DNA from: Neoaquamicrobium sediminum | GTDB lineage: Bacteria; Pseudomonadota; Alphaproteobacteria; Rhizobiales; Rhizobiaceae | Reading direction: 5' to 3' | Length of the DNA: 64,000 nucleotides | Assembly (NCBI RefSeq): GCF_013240295.1 | Contig: NZ_JABETK010000002.1 | Span: forward strand, 1,550,001 to 1,614,000 | Shown here: positions 35,392 through 44,546 of the stretch, in pieces | Position numbering within the stretch: position 1 is the stretch's first letter | Layout of the letters: each line of letters begins with the position of its first letter | Notes under the pieces: generated by a model | Told to the model about the DNA's origin: nothing | What the model saw: the letters and a program-made list of their open reading frames with translations, nothing else | Databases searched by the model: none | Position numbers and translations under genes: made by a program

Positions 35392-36414
35392 GTGAACAGG
35401 GTAGTCAGCAGGCTCAAGGCAATCGCATTGTCGACCGTTATCGGTCTTTCTGCCGCGTCGGCGGCATGGTCGGCGGATTTCGTCGCCAAGATCGGCCATC
35501 TGGAATCCGCGCAGCAGTCGCGTCACGTGATGCTCGAGAAGGTCGCGGCCCTCGTGGCCGAGCGCACCGACGGCGCCGTCGAGTTCCAGATTTTCCCGCA
35601 AGGGCAGCTCGGCCAGCAGCGCGAGATGACCGAAGGCGTCCAGCTCGGCACGCTTGAGGCAACCGTCGCGCCGGCCGCCTTCCTCGGCGGCTTCAACCCG
35701 CTGGTGTCGATCCTCGACATCCCCTTCCTTCTGCCGGACGACGCAGAAGCCGCGCAGAAGATCCGCGGTGGCGCCTTCGGCAAGGCCTTATGCGATTCCT
35801 TCTCCACCCGTGGCGTCGTCTGCCTGACCTTGTGGCCGAACGGCAAGAAGCACTTCACCTCCAGCAAGCCGCTGGCCGCCATCGACGATTTCGCCGGCCA
35901 GAAGTTCCGCGTGATGGATTCCAACATCCTGATCGAGCAGTTCAACGCGCTCGGCGCCTCGGCAATAGCGCTGCCCTTCGGCGAGCTCTACACCGCGCTG
36001 CAGACCGGCGTGGTCGATGCGCAGGAAAACCCGCTCGATACCATCCAGCGCATGAAGTACTACGAGGTCCAGAAGCATCTCGTGGTTTCGGACCACGGCG
36101 CGATGGAAGATGTCGTGCTGTTCAACCCGGCGTTCTGGAACGGTCTTCCTGAAGAGCACCGCACCGTCATCACCGAGGCCTTCCAGGAAGTCATTCCCGA
36201 GCTCATCGCCCACAAGGCCGAGGCCGTTAAGGCGGCGCTCGCCGAAATCGAGGCGTCGGGCATCGACATCCGCGAGATGACTGCCGAGGAAAAGCAGGCC
36301 TTCCGCGAGAAGATGTACCCCGCCACGCGCGAGGCCTTCCTCAGCCGCACCGGCGATGAGGGCAAGGCGCTTATCGAGGTCTACGAGCGCGAATACGAAG
36401 CCGTAGCGCAGTAA
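35392..36414 (+). CDS. TRAP transporter periplasmic solute-binding protein (DctP family), second system
   Basis: 340 aa. Signal peptide to about residue 27 (ASAAWSAD). FPQGQLGQQREMTEGVQLG, the conserved FRVMDSNILIEQFNALGASAIALPFGELY with the family Arg, and the VVDAQENPLDT segment place it in DctP. The GTG at 35392 is supported by GAGGTGG upstream. It is the binding component for the importer encoded at 36477-38259. The downstream pyrimidine genes suggest a carboxylated ligand such as orotate or dihydroorotate; that is inference. Confidence 0.9.
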   Translation: MNRVVSRLKAIALSTVIGLSAASAAWSADFVAKIGHLESAQQSRHVMLEKVAALVAERTDGAVEFQIFPQGQLGQQREMTEGVQLGTLEATVAPAAFLGGFNPLVSILDIPFLLPDDAEAAQKIRGGAFGKALCDSFSTRGVVCLTLWPNGKKHFTSSKPLAAIDDFAGQKFRVMDSNILIEQFNALGASAIALPFGELYTALQTGVVDAQENPLDTIQRMKYYEVQKHLVVSDHGAMEDVVLFNPAFWNGLPEEHRTVITEAFQEVIPELIAHKAEAVKAALAEIEASGIDIREMTAEEKQAFREKMYPATREAFLSRTGDEGKALIEVYEREYEAVAQ

Positions 36415-36422
36415 GAACCGAT

Positions 36423-36454
36423 GCGCGGCGCCCGCTTCGATAGCGGCGCCGCGC
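36423..36454. promoter_or_regulatory. Intercistronic hairpin between second TRAP dctP and dctQ
   Basis: GCGCGGCGCC (36423-36432) and GGCGCCGCGC (36445-36454) form a perfect 10-bp stem with a 12-nt loop, starting 9 bp after the dctP stop. There is no T-run. Its placement matches the hairpin at 12199-12224 in the other TRAP operon and suggests differential expression of binding protein versus permease. Confidence 0.65.
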
Positions 36455-36476
36455 CCCGATCTTCGAGGAACCGGCC

Positions 36477-36971
36477 ATGAAGGCGCTTTCCATTTTGCGG
36501 GCCGCCGAGCGGATTGCCATTGTCGCGATCTTTCTCATCATGGTCGCGCTGTACTTCCTCAATGTCGTGGGACGCCAGTTCGGCGGCTCGATGGCCTCCA
36601 ACCTCGCCTGGATCGAGGAGGCCGTCCGCCTGATGAGCCTGTTCCTCGTCTTCCTCGCCATCGGGCTCGCGCTGGAAAAGGGCCGCCATGTCGGCGTCCA
36701 CACATGGCGCGACCGCATCGCCGCGAAGACGCACCTTCCGGTACGCCGCATCATCGACGCGGTGGGCGTGATCTTCAGCCTCTATCTCGCCTGGCTTGGA
36801 TACCAGATGACCATCTTCGTCCACTCCATGGGCCAGATCAGCCCAACGCTGAACATGCCGATCTTCTGGATGTACCTGGCACCGACCGCCGGCTTCATCC
36901 TGCTGGCGCTACGCTACGGGCTCAGCTTCTTCGGCCTGATCGACCGCTATTCGGCGCAGGACAAGGAGTAG
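36477..36971 (+). CDS. TRAP transporter small membrane subunit (DctQ family), second system
   Basis: 164 aa with four predicted helices. IVAIFLIMVALYFLNVVGRQF forms helix 1, WIEEAVRLMSLFLVFLAIGLALE the second, and GRHVGVHTW is the family loop motif. It is the short DctQ type, unlike the 213-aa protein of the first TRAP system. It lies 4 bp before the DctM gene. Confidence 0.9.
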   Translation: MKALSILRAAERIAIVAIFLIMVALYFLNVVGRQFGGSMASNLAWIEEAVRLMSLFLVFLAIGLALEKGRHVGVHTWRDRIAAKTHLPVRRIIDAVGVIFSLYLAWLGYQMTIFVHSMGQISPTLNMPIFWMYLAPTAGFILLALRYGLSFFGLIDRYSAQDKE

Positions 36972-36975
36972 ACGC

Positions 36976-38259
36976 ATGTTGCTCGCTATCGTCGTAGCCA
37001 CTGCCGTAATCCTTCTCGTCCTCGGCTTCGAGATGCTGCTGGTGCTTGGCGTGCCGGCGCTCATGGTCAAGGAGTTCTTCTACGGCACCCTGCCCGACCC
37101 GGTCGCGGTGCAGAAGATCGTGGGCGGCATCAACCATTCCACCCTGCTGGCGATCCCCTTCTTCATCCTCGCCGCCGAACTGATGGGTGGAGGCCAGATT
37201 TCCGCCCGCCTTACAGGCATGGCGAGCGCGTTCCTCGGACATTTCCGTGGCGGCCCCGGCTACACCACCATCGGCGGCTCGCTCGCCTTCGGCTCGGTGT
37301 CGGGCTCCGCTCCCGCAACGGTCGCCGCCATGGGACGCATGGTTTATCCCGACCTGCGCGCCAAGGGGTTCAGCGACAAGTTCAGCCTCGGGCTCATCGC
37401 CTCGGCCGCCGAGACATCGCTGCTGCTGCCACCGTCCATCACCCTCATCATCTATGGCTGGATGACGGGAACGTCGGTGGCCAAGCTTTTCATCGCCGGC
37501 ATCGTGCCCGGCCTTGTCCTTGCGCTGTCGTTCGCGATCCTCGTAGCCATCGAGGCGCGCAGGAATGGCATCGAAGGAGGAGAGCGCACGAGCTGGCACG
37601 AGAGATTGAGGGCGGTATCGCGTGCCACGTGGGCGCTGGGCATGCCCCTCATCATCCTCGGCGGCATTTACACCGGCTATTTCACGCCCACCGAGGCAGC
37701 GGCCGTCAGCGTGGTCTACGCGATCTTCGTCGAGACCGTCATCTTCCGCAGCCTCAACCTGCGCAAGCTCATCGACATCACCGAGCGCGCAGCCCTGTCC
37801 ACGGCCATCATCTTCATCCTGCTCGCGCTTGGCGGCCTGCTGTCCTACTTCGTCACACTCGCTCAGGTGCCGAGCCACATCCTCACCTTCATCGAAACCG
37901 TCAACGCCGGCCCGATCGTCTTCCTCGTCATCATCAACGTCGTGTTCCTGGTCGTCGGCATGTTCGTCGATCCCAACTCGGCGTTGCTGATCCTCGTGCC
38001 GCCGCTCTACCCGGTCGCCATGGCGCTCGGCATCGATCCCGTACACTTCGGCGTCATCGTCACGCTCAACATCACGATCGGCATGATCACGCCGCCATTC
38101 GGCCTCGACCTTTTCGTCGCCGCCTCGACGCTGTCCAAGCCGGTCATGGTCATAATATCGGGTATCGGGCCGTTCATCGCCGCCAACCTCGCGACGCTGC
38201 TGGTCATCACCTATGTGCCGCCGGTCTCCACCTTCCTGCCCAACCTGCTGGTCGGCTGA
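36976..38259 (+). CDS. TRAP transporter large membrane subunit (DctM family), second system
   Basis: 427 aa, about 12 membrane helices. TLLAIPFFILAAELMGGGQIS, GSVSGSAPATVAAMGRMVYP and LIASAAETSLLLPPSITLIIYGW are standard DctM blocks. It is the ion-coupled translocator of the second TRAP importer. It is followed after 7 bp by the pyrK gene, so importer and enzymes are one transcript. Confidence 0.93.
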   Translation: MLLAIVVATAVILLVLGFEMLLVLGVPALMVKEFFYGTLPDPVAVQKIVGGINHSTLLAIPFFILAAELMGGGQISARLTGMASAFLGHFRGGPGYTTIGGSLAFGSVSGSAPATVAAMGRMVYPDLRAKGFSDKFSLGLIASAAETSLLLPPSITLIIYGWMTGTSVAKLFIAGIVPGLVLALSFAILVAIEARRNGIEGGERTSWHERLRAVSRATWALGMPLIILGGIYTGYFTPTEAAAVSVVYAIFVETVIFRSLNLRKLIDITERAALSTAIIFILLALGGLLSYFVTLAQVPSHILTFIETVNAGPIVFLVIINVVFLVVGMFVDPNSALLILVPPLYPVAMALGIDPVHFGVIVTLNITIGMITPPFGLDLFVAASTLSKPVMVIISGIGPFIAANLATLLVITYVPPVSTFLPNLLVG

Positions 38260-38266
38260 CGGGGAG

Positions 38267-39104
38267 ATGACGATGCTGCATGCCGAAAAACGATTCCGCA
38301 GATTCCATCGGTTTTCGAGCGCGACCTGCCCGTGGTCTCCAACGACCCGGTCAATGGCGAATATATGCGCCTCGTGCTGCGCGCCCCGACCGATCTTCTC
38401 GAACAATGCCGCGCCGGTCAGTTCTTCCATCTGCTCTGCCCCGCGATTGGCGGCGAGACGCCCTATCTGCGCCGTCCCATGAGCATCTACGGCTTCTATC
38501 CTGAGCGGGAGGAACTGCACTTCCTCTACAAGGTGACGGGCGAAGGCACGCGCGCGCTCTTCCATCTCGGGCCGGGCGACAGCCTCAACGTGCTCGGGCC
38601 GCTCGGTCAGGGATCCGGATCGAGGCCGGCTGGCAGCATCTCGTGCTTGTGGCGCGCGGCGTCGGCCTTGCGACGCTTGCCCCACTTGCGCTGGAAGCAC
38701 AGCGGCTCGGACGCAACCTCACCGCCATCTGCAGCGCGCGCAATCCCGAGGTGCTGATGTCGACGGACTATTTCCGCGATCTTGGCGCCAATGTCATCAC
38801 CGTCACGGATTCCGAGGGCACCGCCGGTGTCGACAACATCGAGCGTATCATCGAAGGACTGGTCGCCGACCAGGGCGTCGACGCATTCTACACCTGCGGC
38901 TCCAACCGCCTGCTGCGGCTGCTCCAGGCGCTCGGCGAGCGCCACGGCATTCCCGGCGAGATCGCGCTGGAGCAGCAGATGGCCTGCGGCCTCGGCATGT
39001 GCCATTGCTGCGTGCGTCCCTTCCGCAAGGGCGAACGCCTCGTCAACCTGCGCGTCTGCCGCGAAGGCCCCGTCTTCGACATGCAGGAGGCGATGCCATG
39101 GTAG
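38267..39104 (+). pseudogene. pyrK: PyrK-type dihydroorotate dehydrogenase electron transfer subunit, frame interrupted twice
   Basis: The ATG at 38267 opens MTMLHAEK; one A missing from the run at 38286-38290 restores TIPQIPSVFERDLP and a ferredoxin-reductase-type FAD domain (LRAPTDLL, RRPMSIYGF, LYKVTGEGTRAL). A second missing base at about 38611-38616 restores RIEAGWQHLVLVARGVGLATLAPLA. The C-terminus has the [2Fe-2S] cysteine set MACGLGMCHCC and RVCREGPVFD that defines PyrK. Repaired length is about 279 aa. PyrK passes electrons between NAD(H) and the PyrD flavin. It overlaps pyrD by 7 bp. Confidence 0.82.
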
Positions 39105-40042
39105 ATCTTGGCGTCGACATCGGGACGCTGCGCCTCAAGAACCCGATCATGCCCGCCTCGGGCACCTTCTCGGAAGACCTCGCCGACGTCTTCGATCTCG
39201 AATGCCTCGGTGCGCATGTCACCAAGACGATCACGCGCGGCTGGCGCGACGGAAATCCGACTCCGCGCGTCTGCGAGGTCTCGGGTTCGATGCTCAACTC
39301 CATCGGCATCCCCAGCAAGGGCATCGGCTACTTCATCGAGAAGACGATCCCCTTCTACCAGCGCTATCGCACGCCGCTGGTGGTCAGCATCTCGGGCAAC
39401 ACCGCCGACGAGTTCGCGACTCTCTGCTCCGAGGTCAGCGTCGACGGGGTGGATGCCATCGAGGTCAACATCTCCTGCCCGAACATCGAGGAAGACGGCA
39501 AGGCCTTCGCCATCCGCGCTTCCTCGACCTATGACGTGATGTGCAAGCTGCGCAAGGCGACCAGCCTTCCGCTGTGGGCAAAGCTCACGCCCAACACCGG
39601 CGAGACGCCCGAAGTGGCACGCGCCGCTGAAGAAGGCGGCGCCGACGCGCTGGTCGTCGCCAACACGCTGCTGGCGATGGCCATCGACATCCGCACCCGC
39701 AAGCCCAAGCTCGGCAACCTGATGGGCGGGCTCTCCGGCCCCTCGCTGAAGCCGATCGCGCTGCGTATGGCCTACCAGTGCGCCAGGGCCGCAAAGATCC
39801 CCGTCATCGGCTGCGGCGGCATCTCGACGGCCGAGGACGTGCTCGAATTCCTGATCGCAGGCGCCAGCGCTGTGCAGGTCGGCACCGCGACCTTCATCAA
39901 TCCCACCGTCATGCCGGCCATCATCGCCGATCTCCAAAGCTATCTGGAACGCGAGAACATCGCCTCCGTGCGCGACCTCGTCGGCACCGTGATCGACGAC
40001 GAGCAGAAGGCGGGCGTGGTCTTCATGGAGACGGCGCCATGA
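39098..40042 (+). CDS. pyrD: Dihydroorotate dehydrogenase, class 1B-type catalytic subunit
   Basis: 314 aa TIM-barrel flavoprotein. NPIMPASGTFSEDL opens the fold, KTITRGWRDGNPTPRVCEV and IEVNISCPN with the conserved S-C-P-N follow, then LWAKLTPNTGETPEVA and IGCGGISTAEDVLEFLIAGASAVQVGTA form the FMN phosphate site. Class 1B enzymes work with PyrK and NAD(H) and are soluble. Most Alphaproteobacteria use a quinone-linked class 2 PyrD for biosynthesis, so this gene is likely an extra, specialised enzyme. A related dihydropyrimidine dehydrogenase-like activity cannot be excluded. Confidence 0.87.
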   Translation: MVDLGVDIGTLRLKNPIMPASGTFSEDLADVFDLECLGAHVTKTITRGWRDGNPTPRVCEVSGSMLNSIGIPSKGIGYFIEKTIPFYQRYRTPLVVSISGNTADEFATLCSEVSVDGVDAIEVNISCPNIEEDGKAFAIRASSTYDVMCKLRKATSLPLWAKLTPNTGETPEVARAAEEGGADALVVANTLLAMAIDIRTRKPKLGNLMGGLSGPSLKPIALRMAYQCARAAKIPVIGCGGISTAEDVLEFLIAGASAVQVGTATFINPTVMPAIIADLQSYLERENIASVRDLVGTVIDDEQKAGVVFMETAP

Positions 40043-41322
40043 CCGCGCTCAAGGCCAAGCCCGCCGACGACCGCGACGTCGACCTGGAGACCGCGCGATA
40101 TCTCTTCGAGACGATCGCCGCACGCACACCGGATACGCAGGGCGTCAGCCGCCCGGCCTTCTCGGCGGTCGAAACCGATACCCTGCGCTTCCTTGAGGAC
40201 TTCGCCCGCGCGAACGGGCTGGAGGTCTGGTACGACGCCGGCGCCAACGCCAACTTCGCCCTGCCCGGCGACCGCAACGCCGAGCGCTTCGTCGTCATCG
40301 GATCGCATGTCGACAGCGTGCCTTACGGCGGCAATTTCGACGGGCTCGCCGGCGTCGTCGCCGGCCTCGTCTGCCTGTTGCGGGCGCAGCGGCGCGGCGA
40401 GCGTTTTGCACGGCCCGTCCATGTGCTTGCCATGCGCGGCGAGGAAAGCGCCTGGTTCGGTCCCTGCTATATCGGCTCCAAGGCGCTCACCGGCACGCTC
40501 GATGCGGCCGAGTTGAAGGCGCTGCACAAGGGCGACGGGCGCACGCTCGACAACCACATGGGCGACGCAGGCATTGCCATGGAGCCGGTGCGCGCGCGCC
40601 AGCCGCTGATCGACCTGTCCGCGATCGAGGCCTATCTCGAACTGCACATCGAGCAGGGTCCCTTGTTGATCGGCAAGGAGATTCCCGCCGCCGTCGTTTC
40701 CGGCATCCGGGGCAATTTCCGTCACCGCCGCGTGCGCTGCATCGGCGAGGCCGGCCATTCGGGCGCGGTGCCCAAGGCCTATCGCCGCGACGCGGTGCTC
40801 GCCATGGCCGACCTGCTGGTGCGCCTCGACGAGAGCTGGTCGACCATCCTCAACATGGGTGACGATCTGGTGCTGACCAGCGGCATGGTCGGAACCGACC
40901 CCGAGCGGCACGCAATGTCGAAGATCCCGGAAGAAGTCTCTTTCAGCCTCGACATCCGCAGCCAGAGCCCGCGCACCCTCGATGACATGCGCCGGCTTCT
41001 CCAGGCCGAGATGCAGCAGGTCGAAAAGGACCGCAAGGTCCGCTTCGAGCTCGACGAGGAGATGCGCGTCGAGCCGGCGATGTGCGATCCCGAACTGGTC
41101 GAAGGCCTGAAGGCGGCGATGGCGCGTGTCGGTCAGGAGCCGTTCGTCATGCCGTCGGGCGGGGGCCACGACGCGGCGGTATTTTCCGCGGCCGGTGTTC
41201 CCTCGGCCATGGTGTTCGTGCGAAACAGCAACGGCTCCCACAACCCGCAAGAGGCGATGGAGTTGGCGGACTTCATCGCTGCCACCGACATCGTCCACGA
41301 GTTTCTGACGAGGCACGAATGA
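40039..41322 (+). CDS. M20-family amidohydrolase (ureidopropionase/N-carbamoyl-amino-acid hydrolase type)
   Basis: 427 aa. The di-metal site is visible as [34 protein letters not shown] and PSGGGHDA near residue 370. The acid pair R-G-E-E-S replaces the usual E-E-E-G-x-F of carbamoylases, so it is a divergent branch. The ATG overlaps the pyrD stop (ATGA) and its own stop overlaps pyrC, so it is coupled to both. In this context hydrolysis of N-carbamoyl-L-aspartate to aspartate, CO2 and ammonia is a reasonable inference; beta-ureidopropionase or allantoate amidohydrolase activities are alternatives. Confidence 0.85.
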   Translation: MTALKAKPADDRDVDLETARYLFETIAARTPDTQGVSRPAFSAVETDTLRFLEDFARANGLEVWYDAGANANFALPGDRNAERFVVIGSHVDSVPYGGNFDGLAGVVAGLVCLLRAQRRGERFARPVHVLAMRGEESAWFGPCYIGSKALTGTLDAAELKALHKGDGRTLDNHMGDAGIAMEPVRARQPLIDLSAIEAYLELHIEQGPLLIGKEIPAAVVSGIRGNFRHRRVRCIGEAGHSGAVPKAYRRDAVLAMADLLVRLDESWSTILNMGDDLVLTSGMVGTDPERHAMSKIPEEVSFSLDIRSQSPRTLDDMRRLLQAEMQQVEKDRKVRFELDEEMRVEPAMCDPELVEGLKAAMARVGQEPFVMPSGGGHDAAVFSAAGVPSAMVFVRNSNGSHNPQEAMELADFIAATDIVHEFLTRHE

Positions 41323-42366
41323 CGACGCTGACCATCCGCCGACCCGACGACTGGCATGTCCACCTGCGCGACGGCGCGATGTTGCAGGCTGTCACACCTC
41401 ACACGGCCGCGCATTTCGCCCGCGCCATAATCATGCCCAACCTCGTGCCGCCGGTGGTCACCCGCGCCGATGCCGCAGCCTACCGCCAGCGCATCATGGC
41501 CGCACTGCCGCAGGGCAGCGACTTCACCCCGCTGATGACGCTCTATTTGACCGAGGCCACCGACCCGGCCGATGTCGAGGCGGCCTTCCGCGCCGGCGAG
41601 ATCTCCGCCGTGAAGCTCTATCCGGCTGGTGCCACCACCAACTCGCAAAGCGGCGTGCGCGACATCCGCAAGGTTTATCCAGTGCTTGAACGCATGGCCG
41701 AGATTGGCCTGACGCTGTGCGTCCATGGCGAAGTGACCGACCCATCGATCGACATCTTCGACCGCGAGGCCGTGTTCATCGACCGCGTGCTCGATCCGAT
41801 GCGACGCGCGATCCCCGGCCTGCGCGTGGTCATGGAACACGTCACCACCAAGGACGGCGTCGATTACGCCCTGTCGCAGGACGAAAACCTCGCCGCGACC
41901 ATCACAACCCATCACCTCATCATCAACCGCAACGCCATCCTGGCAGGCGGTATCCGCCCGCACCTACTGCCTCCCGGTCGCCAAGCGCGAGACGCATCGC
42001 CTGGCGCTGCGCGCGGCGGCGACTTCGGGCGACCGGCGGTTCTTCCTCGGCACGGATTCAGCGCCGCATACCGACCCGCTCAAGGAATGCGCCTGCGGCT
42101 GCGCCGGCATCTTCTCATCGATCAACACGATGGGATGTCTTGCTCATGTCTTTGAGCAGGAAGATGCACTCGACCGGCTGGAGGCATTCGTGTCGCTGAA
42201 CGGACCGGCCTTCTACGGGCTCCCCGTCAACGAGGCGCGCGTCACGCTGCAAAGGCATGACGAGCCCGTGGCCTTCCCCGAAAAGATCGAGACCGGCGAC
42301 GGCCCGGTCACCGTCTTCGACCCGATGTTCCCGATCCACTGGAATCTGGCTGGCGAGGCTGGCTAG
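41319..42366 (+). pseudogene. pyrC: Dihydroorotase (PyrC, class II), frame interrupted
   Basis: [26 protein letters not shown] start holds the zinc H-x-H (residues 13-15). [12 protein letters not shown] carries the carboxylated Lys, LCVHGEV and MEHVTTK the other His ligands, and [13 protein letters not shown] the fourth. The frame is lost near 41963-41966, where two bases are missing in a CT repeat; in the next frame the protein resumes with [14 protein letters not shown] and [15 protein letters not shown] to the stop at 42366. Repaired length is 349 aa, equal to the E. coli family. PyrC interconverts carbamoyl-aspartate and dihydroorotate. Loss of this gene would normally cause pyrimidine auxotrophy unless a second copy exists, so a sequencing error is likely. 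Confidence 0.85.
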
Positions 42367-42375
42367 AGCGAGATG

Positions 42376-42405
42376 AAGTTGATAGCGAGAGGTCCCGGTC
42401 AACTT
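42376..42405. promoter_or_regulatory. Inverted repeat between pyrC and pyrE
   Basis: AAGTTGA (42376-42382) and TCAACTT (42399-42405) are perfect 7-bp arms around a 16-nt loop, in the 52-bp gap before pyrE. It could be an RNA hairpin controlling pyrE translation or a protein site. No T-run follows beyond TTTT. Confidence 0.4.
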
Positions 42406-42418
42406 TTGGGGTGAAGCC

Positions 42419-43117
42419 ATGTTCTCCAACACTTTTCCAGATCGCGCGGTGATATCCGAAACGGTGGCCAAGATGCTGCTGGAGATCAACGCCGTCCATT
42501 TCCGCGCAGATCAGCCCTATACCTTCACCTCAGGCCTCGCGAGCCCGGTCTACATCGACTGCCGCAAGCTGATTTCCTACCCGCGCATCCGCTCCGCGAT
42601 CATGGATTTCGCGGCCTCCGTCATCTTCCGCAATGTCGGCTTCGAACAGTTCGACGCAGTGGCAGGCGGCGAGACGGCCGGCATCCCCTTTGCGGCATGG
42701 CTCTCGGACCGGATGGGCCTGCCGATGCAGTATGTGCGCAAGAAGCCAAAGGGCTTCGGTCGCGACGCCCAGATCGAAGGCACGCTGGAAGAAGGCGCGC
42801 GCGTGCTGCTGGTCGAGGACCTGACCACGGACGGCGGCAGCAAGATCAAGTTCGCCGAGGCGATCTCCAAGACCGGGGCGCGCGTCACCGACACTTTCGC
42901 CGTCTTCTATTACGACATCTTCCCCGACACGCCTCAGAAACTGGAAGCGGCCGGCATGCGGCTGCACTATCTGGCGACGTGGTGGGACATCCTCAGCGTC
43001 TGCAAGGAACAGAAGCGCTTTTCCGCCGAGACGATCGCCGAAGTGGAAAGCTTCCTCAATGCGCCGGTCCAATGGTCGGCCAACCACGGCGGCATATCCG
43101 AACTGCCGCGCTCGTAG
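42419..43117 (+). CDS. pyrE: Orotate phosphoribosyltransferase
   Basis: 232 aa. The PRPP-binding motif [13 protein letters not shown] lies near residues 123-135. [15 protein letters not shown] near residue 40 binds orotate, and the catalytic loop contains [15 protein letters not shown]. It makes OMP from orotate and PRPP for UMP synthesis. It follows pyrC by 52 bp with an inverted repeat between them. The alphaproteobacterial pyrE type has a C-terminal extension of this length. Confidence 0.93.
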   Translation: MFSNTFPDRAVISETVAKMLLEINAVHFRADQPYTFTSGLASPVYIDCRKLISYPRIRSAIMDFAASVIFRNVGFEQFDAVAGGETAGIPFAAWLSDRMGLPMQYVRKKPKGFGRDAQIEGTLEEGARVLLVEDLTTDGGSKIKFAEAISKTGARVTDTFAVFYYDIFPDTPQKLEAAGMRLHYLATWWDILSVCKEQKRFSAETIAEVESFLNAPVQWSANHGGISELPRS

Positions 43118-43132
43118 CCAAGGAAACGGATC

Positions 43133-43456
43133 ATGTTTGATACGCTTGTAACGGGTTTGAACGAACAGGGCGGAGGCGTGCGCGCCTATGAAGCCTGCGC
43201 CCGCGCCGCGCGCGCCCGCATCGCGGACGAGCCGGAAAACGCGGCCGCGCTGTTCCTCATCTCCTTTGCCGCGCAGCGTTTCGTCGAAGCCTATGACGAC
43301 CAGCCGCTGACGGTGGATGCCGCCGGCGAGGAGCTGGAACAGTTCACCGCCTTCGTCTCGACCCTCGACGCAGCATGGGCCAACGGATCGGCCGAGGCCA
43401 AGCTCGAGGCCCTGAACACCGTCGCAACCCGGATCAACGCGACAGCGCGTAGCTGA
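43133..43456 (+). CDS. Small hypothetical protein after pyrE
   Basis: 107 aa, acidic and Ala-rich, predicted to be all-helical, with no signal peptide or membrane segment. No family is recognised. It starts with ATG at 43133, 15 bp after the pyrE stop, with AAGGAAA upstream, so it is likely the last gene of the pyr operon. A helical partner or regulatory protein is possible but not supported by sequence. Confidence 0.6.
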   Translation: MFDTLVTGLNEQGGGVRAYEACARAARARIADEPENAAALFLISFAAQRFVEAYDDQPLTVDAAGEELEQFTAFVSTLDAAWANGSAEAKLEALNTVATRINATARS

Positions 43457-43510
43457 TCCTCGCCCGCCCGGCATCGTCTCAGACGAATTTCATCGACAAG
43501 CCGGACCGCC

Positions 43511-43533
43511 GCACTCTAGTAAAATGAGAGTGC
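43511..43533. promoter_or_regulatory. Inverted repeat upstream of extradiol dioxygenase gene
   Basis: GCACTCT and AGAGTGC, 7-bp perfect arms around a 9-nt AT-rich spacer, 38 bp before the dioxygenase start. It could be an operator for that pair of genes or a terminator for the pyr operon; the absence of a T-run favours the former. Confidence 0.4.
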
Positions 43534-43570
43534 CTGCGGCCGGCCGATCGGCAGGGGGCGGGAGGAAAGA

Positions 43571-44539
43571 ATGAGCGAGACCGAACCGTGTTTCGACGTG
43601 GCCCATCTCGGCCATGTCGAACTCCTCACAGACAGACCCGAGGAAAGCCTCGACTTCTTCGTCAACGTCTACGGCCTGACAGAGAGCGGCCGCGAAGGCG
43701 ACTCCGTCTATCTGCGCGCGTTCGACGACTATGAATTCCACACGCTGAAGCTCACCGCGGCCGGAACGACCGGTGTCGGGCACGTCGCCTACCGCACATC
43801 GTCGCAAGCCGCTCTGCAGCGCCGCGTCGCCGTCATCGAACAGATGGGCTGCGGGATAGGCTGGCACGACGGCGATCTCGGCCATGGCCGCGCCTATCGC
43901 TTCAACGATCCCGACGGTCACGTCTTCGAGCTCTATTACGACACGAAAGTCTACGAGGCACCTCCGCAGGAGCGCCCTGCCCTCAAGAACCTCGCTCAGC
44001 GCTATCACGGACGCGGCGTCGCCGTGCGCCGCATCGACCACCTCAACCTGCTGGCCGCCGACGTGTCGGTCATCCGCGACTTCATGACGAAGGCGCTGGG
44101 CAGCCGTGTGACGGAGCAGATCCAGCTCGACAACGGTCGCCTCGGCGGCTGCTGGTTCACGATCAACAACAAGACCTACGACATCGCCTATACGGAGGAT
44201 CACTCCGGCCAGCGCGGCCGCTTCCACCACATCACATACGCGGTGGACCAGCGCGAGGATGTGCTGCGCGCCGCCGACATCTTCCTCGAAAACGGCGTCT
44301 TCATCGAGACCGGCCCGCACAAGCACGCGATCCAGGGCACGTTCTTCCTCTACGCATACGAGCCTGCGGGCAACCGCGTCGAGGTAGCCAATGCCGGCGC
44401 GCGGCTGATCCTGCAGCCTGATTGGCCGGCCGTCACCTGGACGGAGACCGAGCGCAAGAAGGGTCAGGCATGGGGGCTTAAAACAATCGAGAGCTTCCAC
44501 ACCCACGGCACGCCGCCGATCGAGACCGGGAAAGGCTGA
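43571..44539 (+). CDS. Extradiol ring-cleavage dioxygenase, VOC family (catechol 2,3-dioxygenase-like)
   Basis: 322 aa made of two VOC repeats (about 1-135 and 150-300). In the catalytic C-terminal half, RIDHLNLLA, RFHHITYAV and NRVEVANAG give the two His and one Glu iron ligands. GDSVYLRAFDDYEFHTLKL is in the N-terminal half. The arrangement matches type I extradiol enzymes of the XylE/C23O branch. The aromatic substrate is not predicted by sequence. It is followed after 7 bp by a DUF1932 dehydrogenase gene, so the two form an operon. No other aromatic pathway gene is adjacent. Confidence 0.87.
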   Translation: MSETEPCFDVAHLGHVELLTDRPEESLDFFVNVYGLTESGREGDSVYLRAFDDYEFHTLKLTAAGTTGVGHVAYRTSSQAALQRRVAVIEQMGCGIGWHDGDLGHGRAYRFNDPDGHVFELYYDTKVYEAPPQERPALKNLAQRYHGRGVAVRRIDHLNLLAADVSVIRDFMTKALGSRVTEQIQLDNGRLGGCWFTINNKTYDIAYTEDHSGQRGRFHHITYAVDQREDVLRAADIFLENGVFIETGPHKHAIQGTFFLYAYEPAGNRVEVANAGARLILQPDWPAVTWTETERKKGQAWGLKTIESFHTHGTPPIETGKG

Positions 44540-44546
44540 GCCGGCG

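Noticed and set aside
36922..38700. 592-codon open frame on the minus strand opposite the second dctM and pyrK
   Set aside because: Its composition is Arg/Asp/Gln-rich and low-complexity, typical of antisense shadow in GC-rich DNA. The opposite strand encodes a clear DctM and PyrK.
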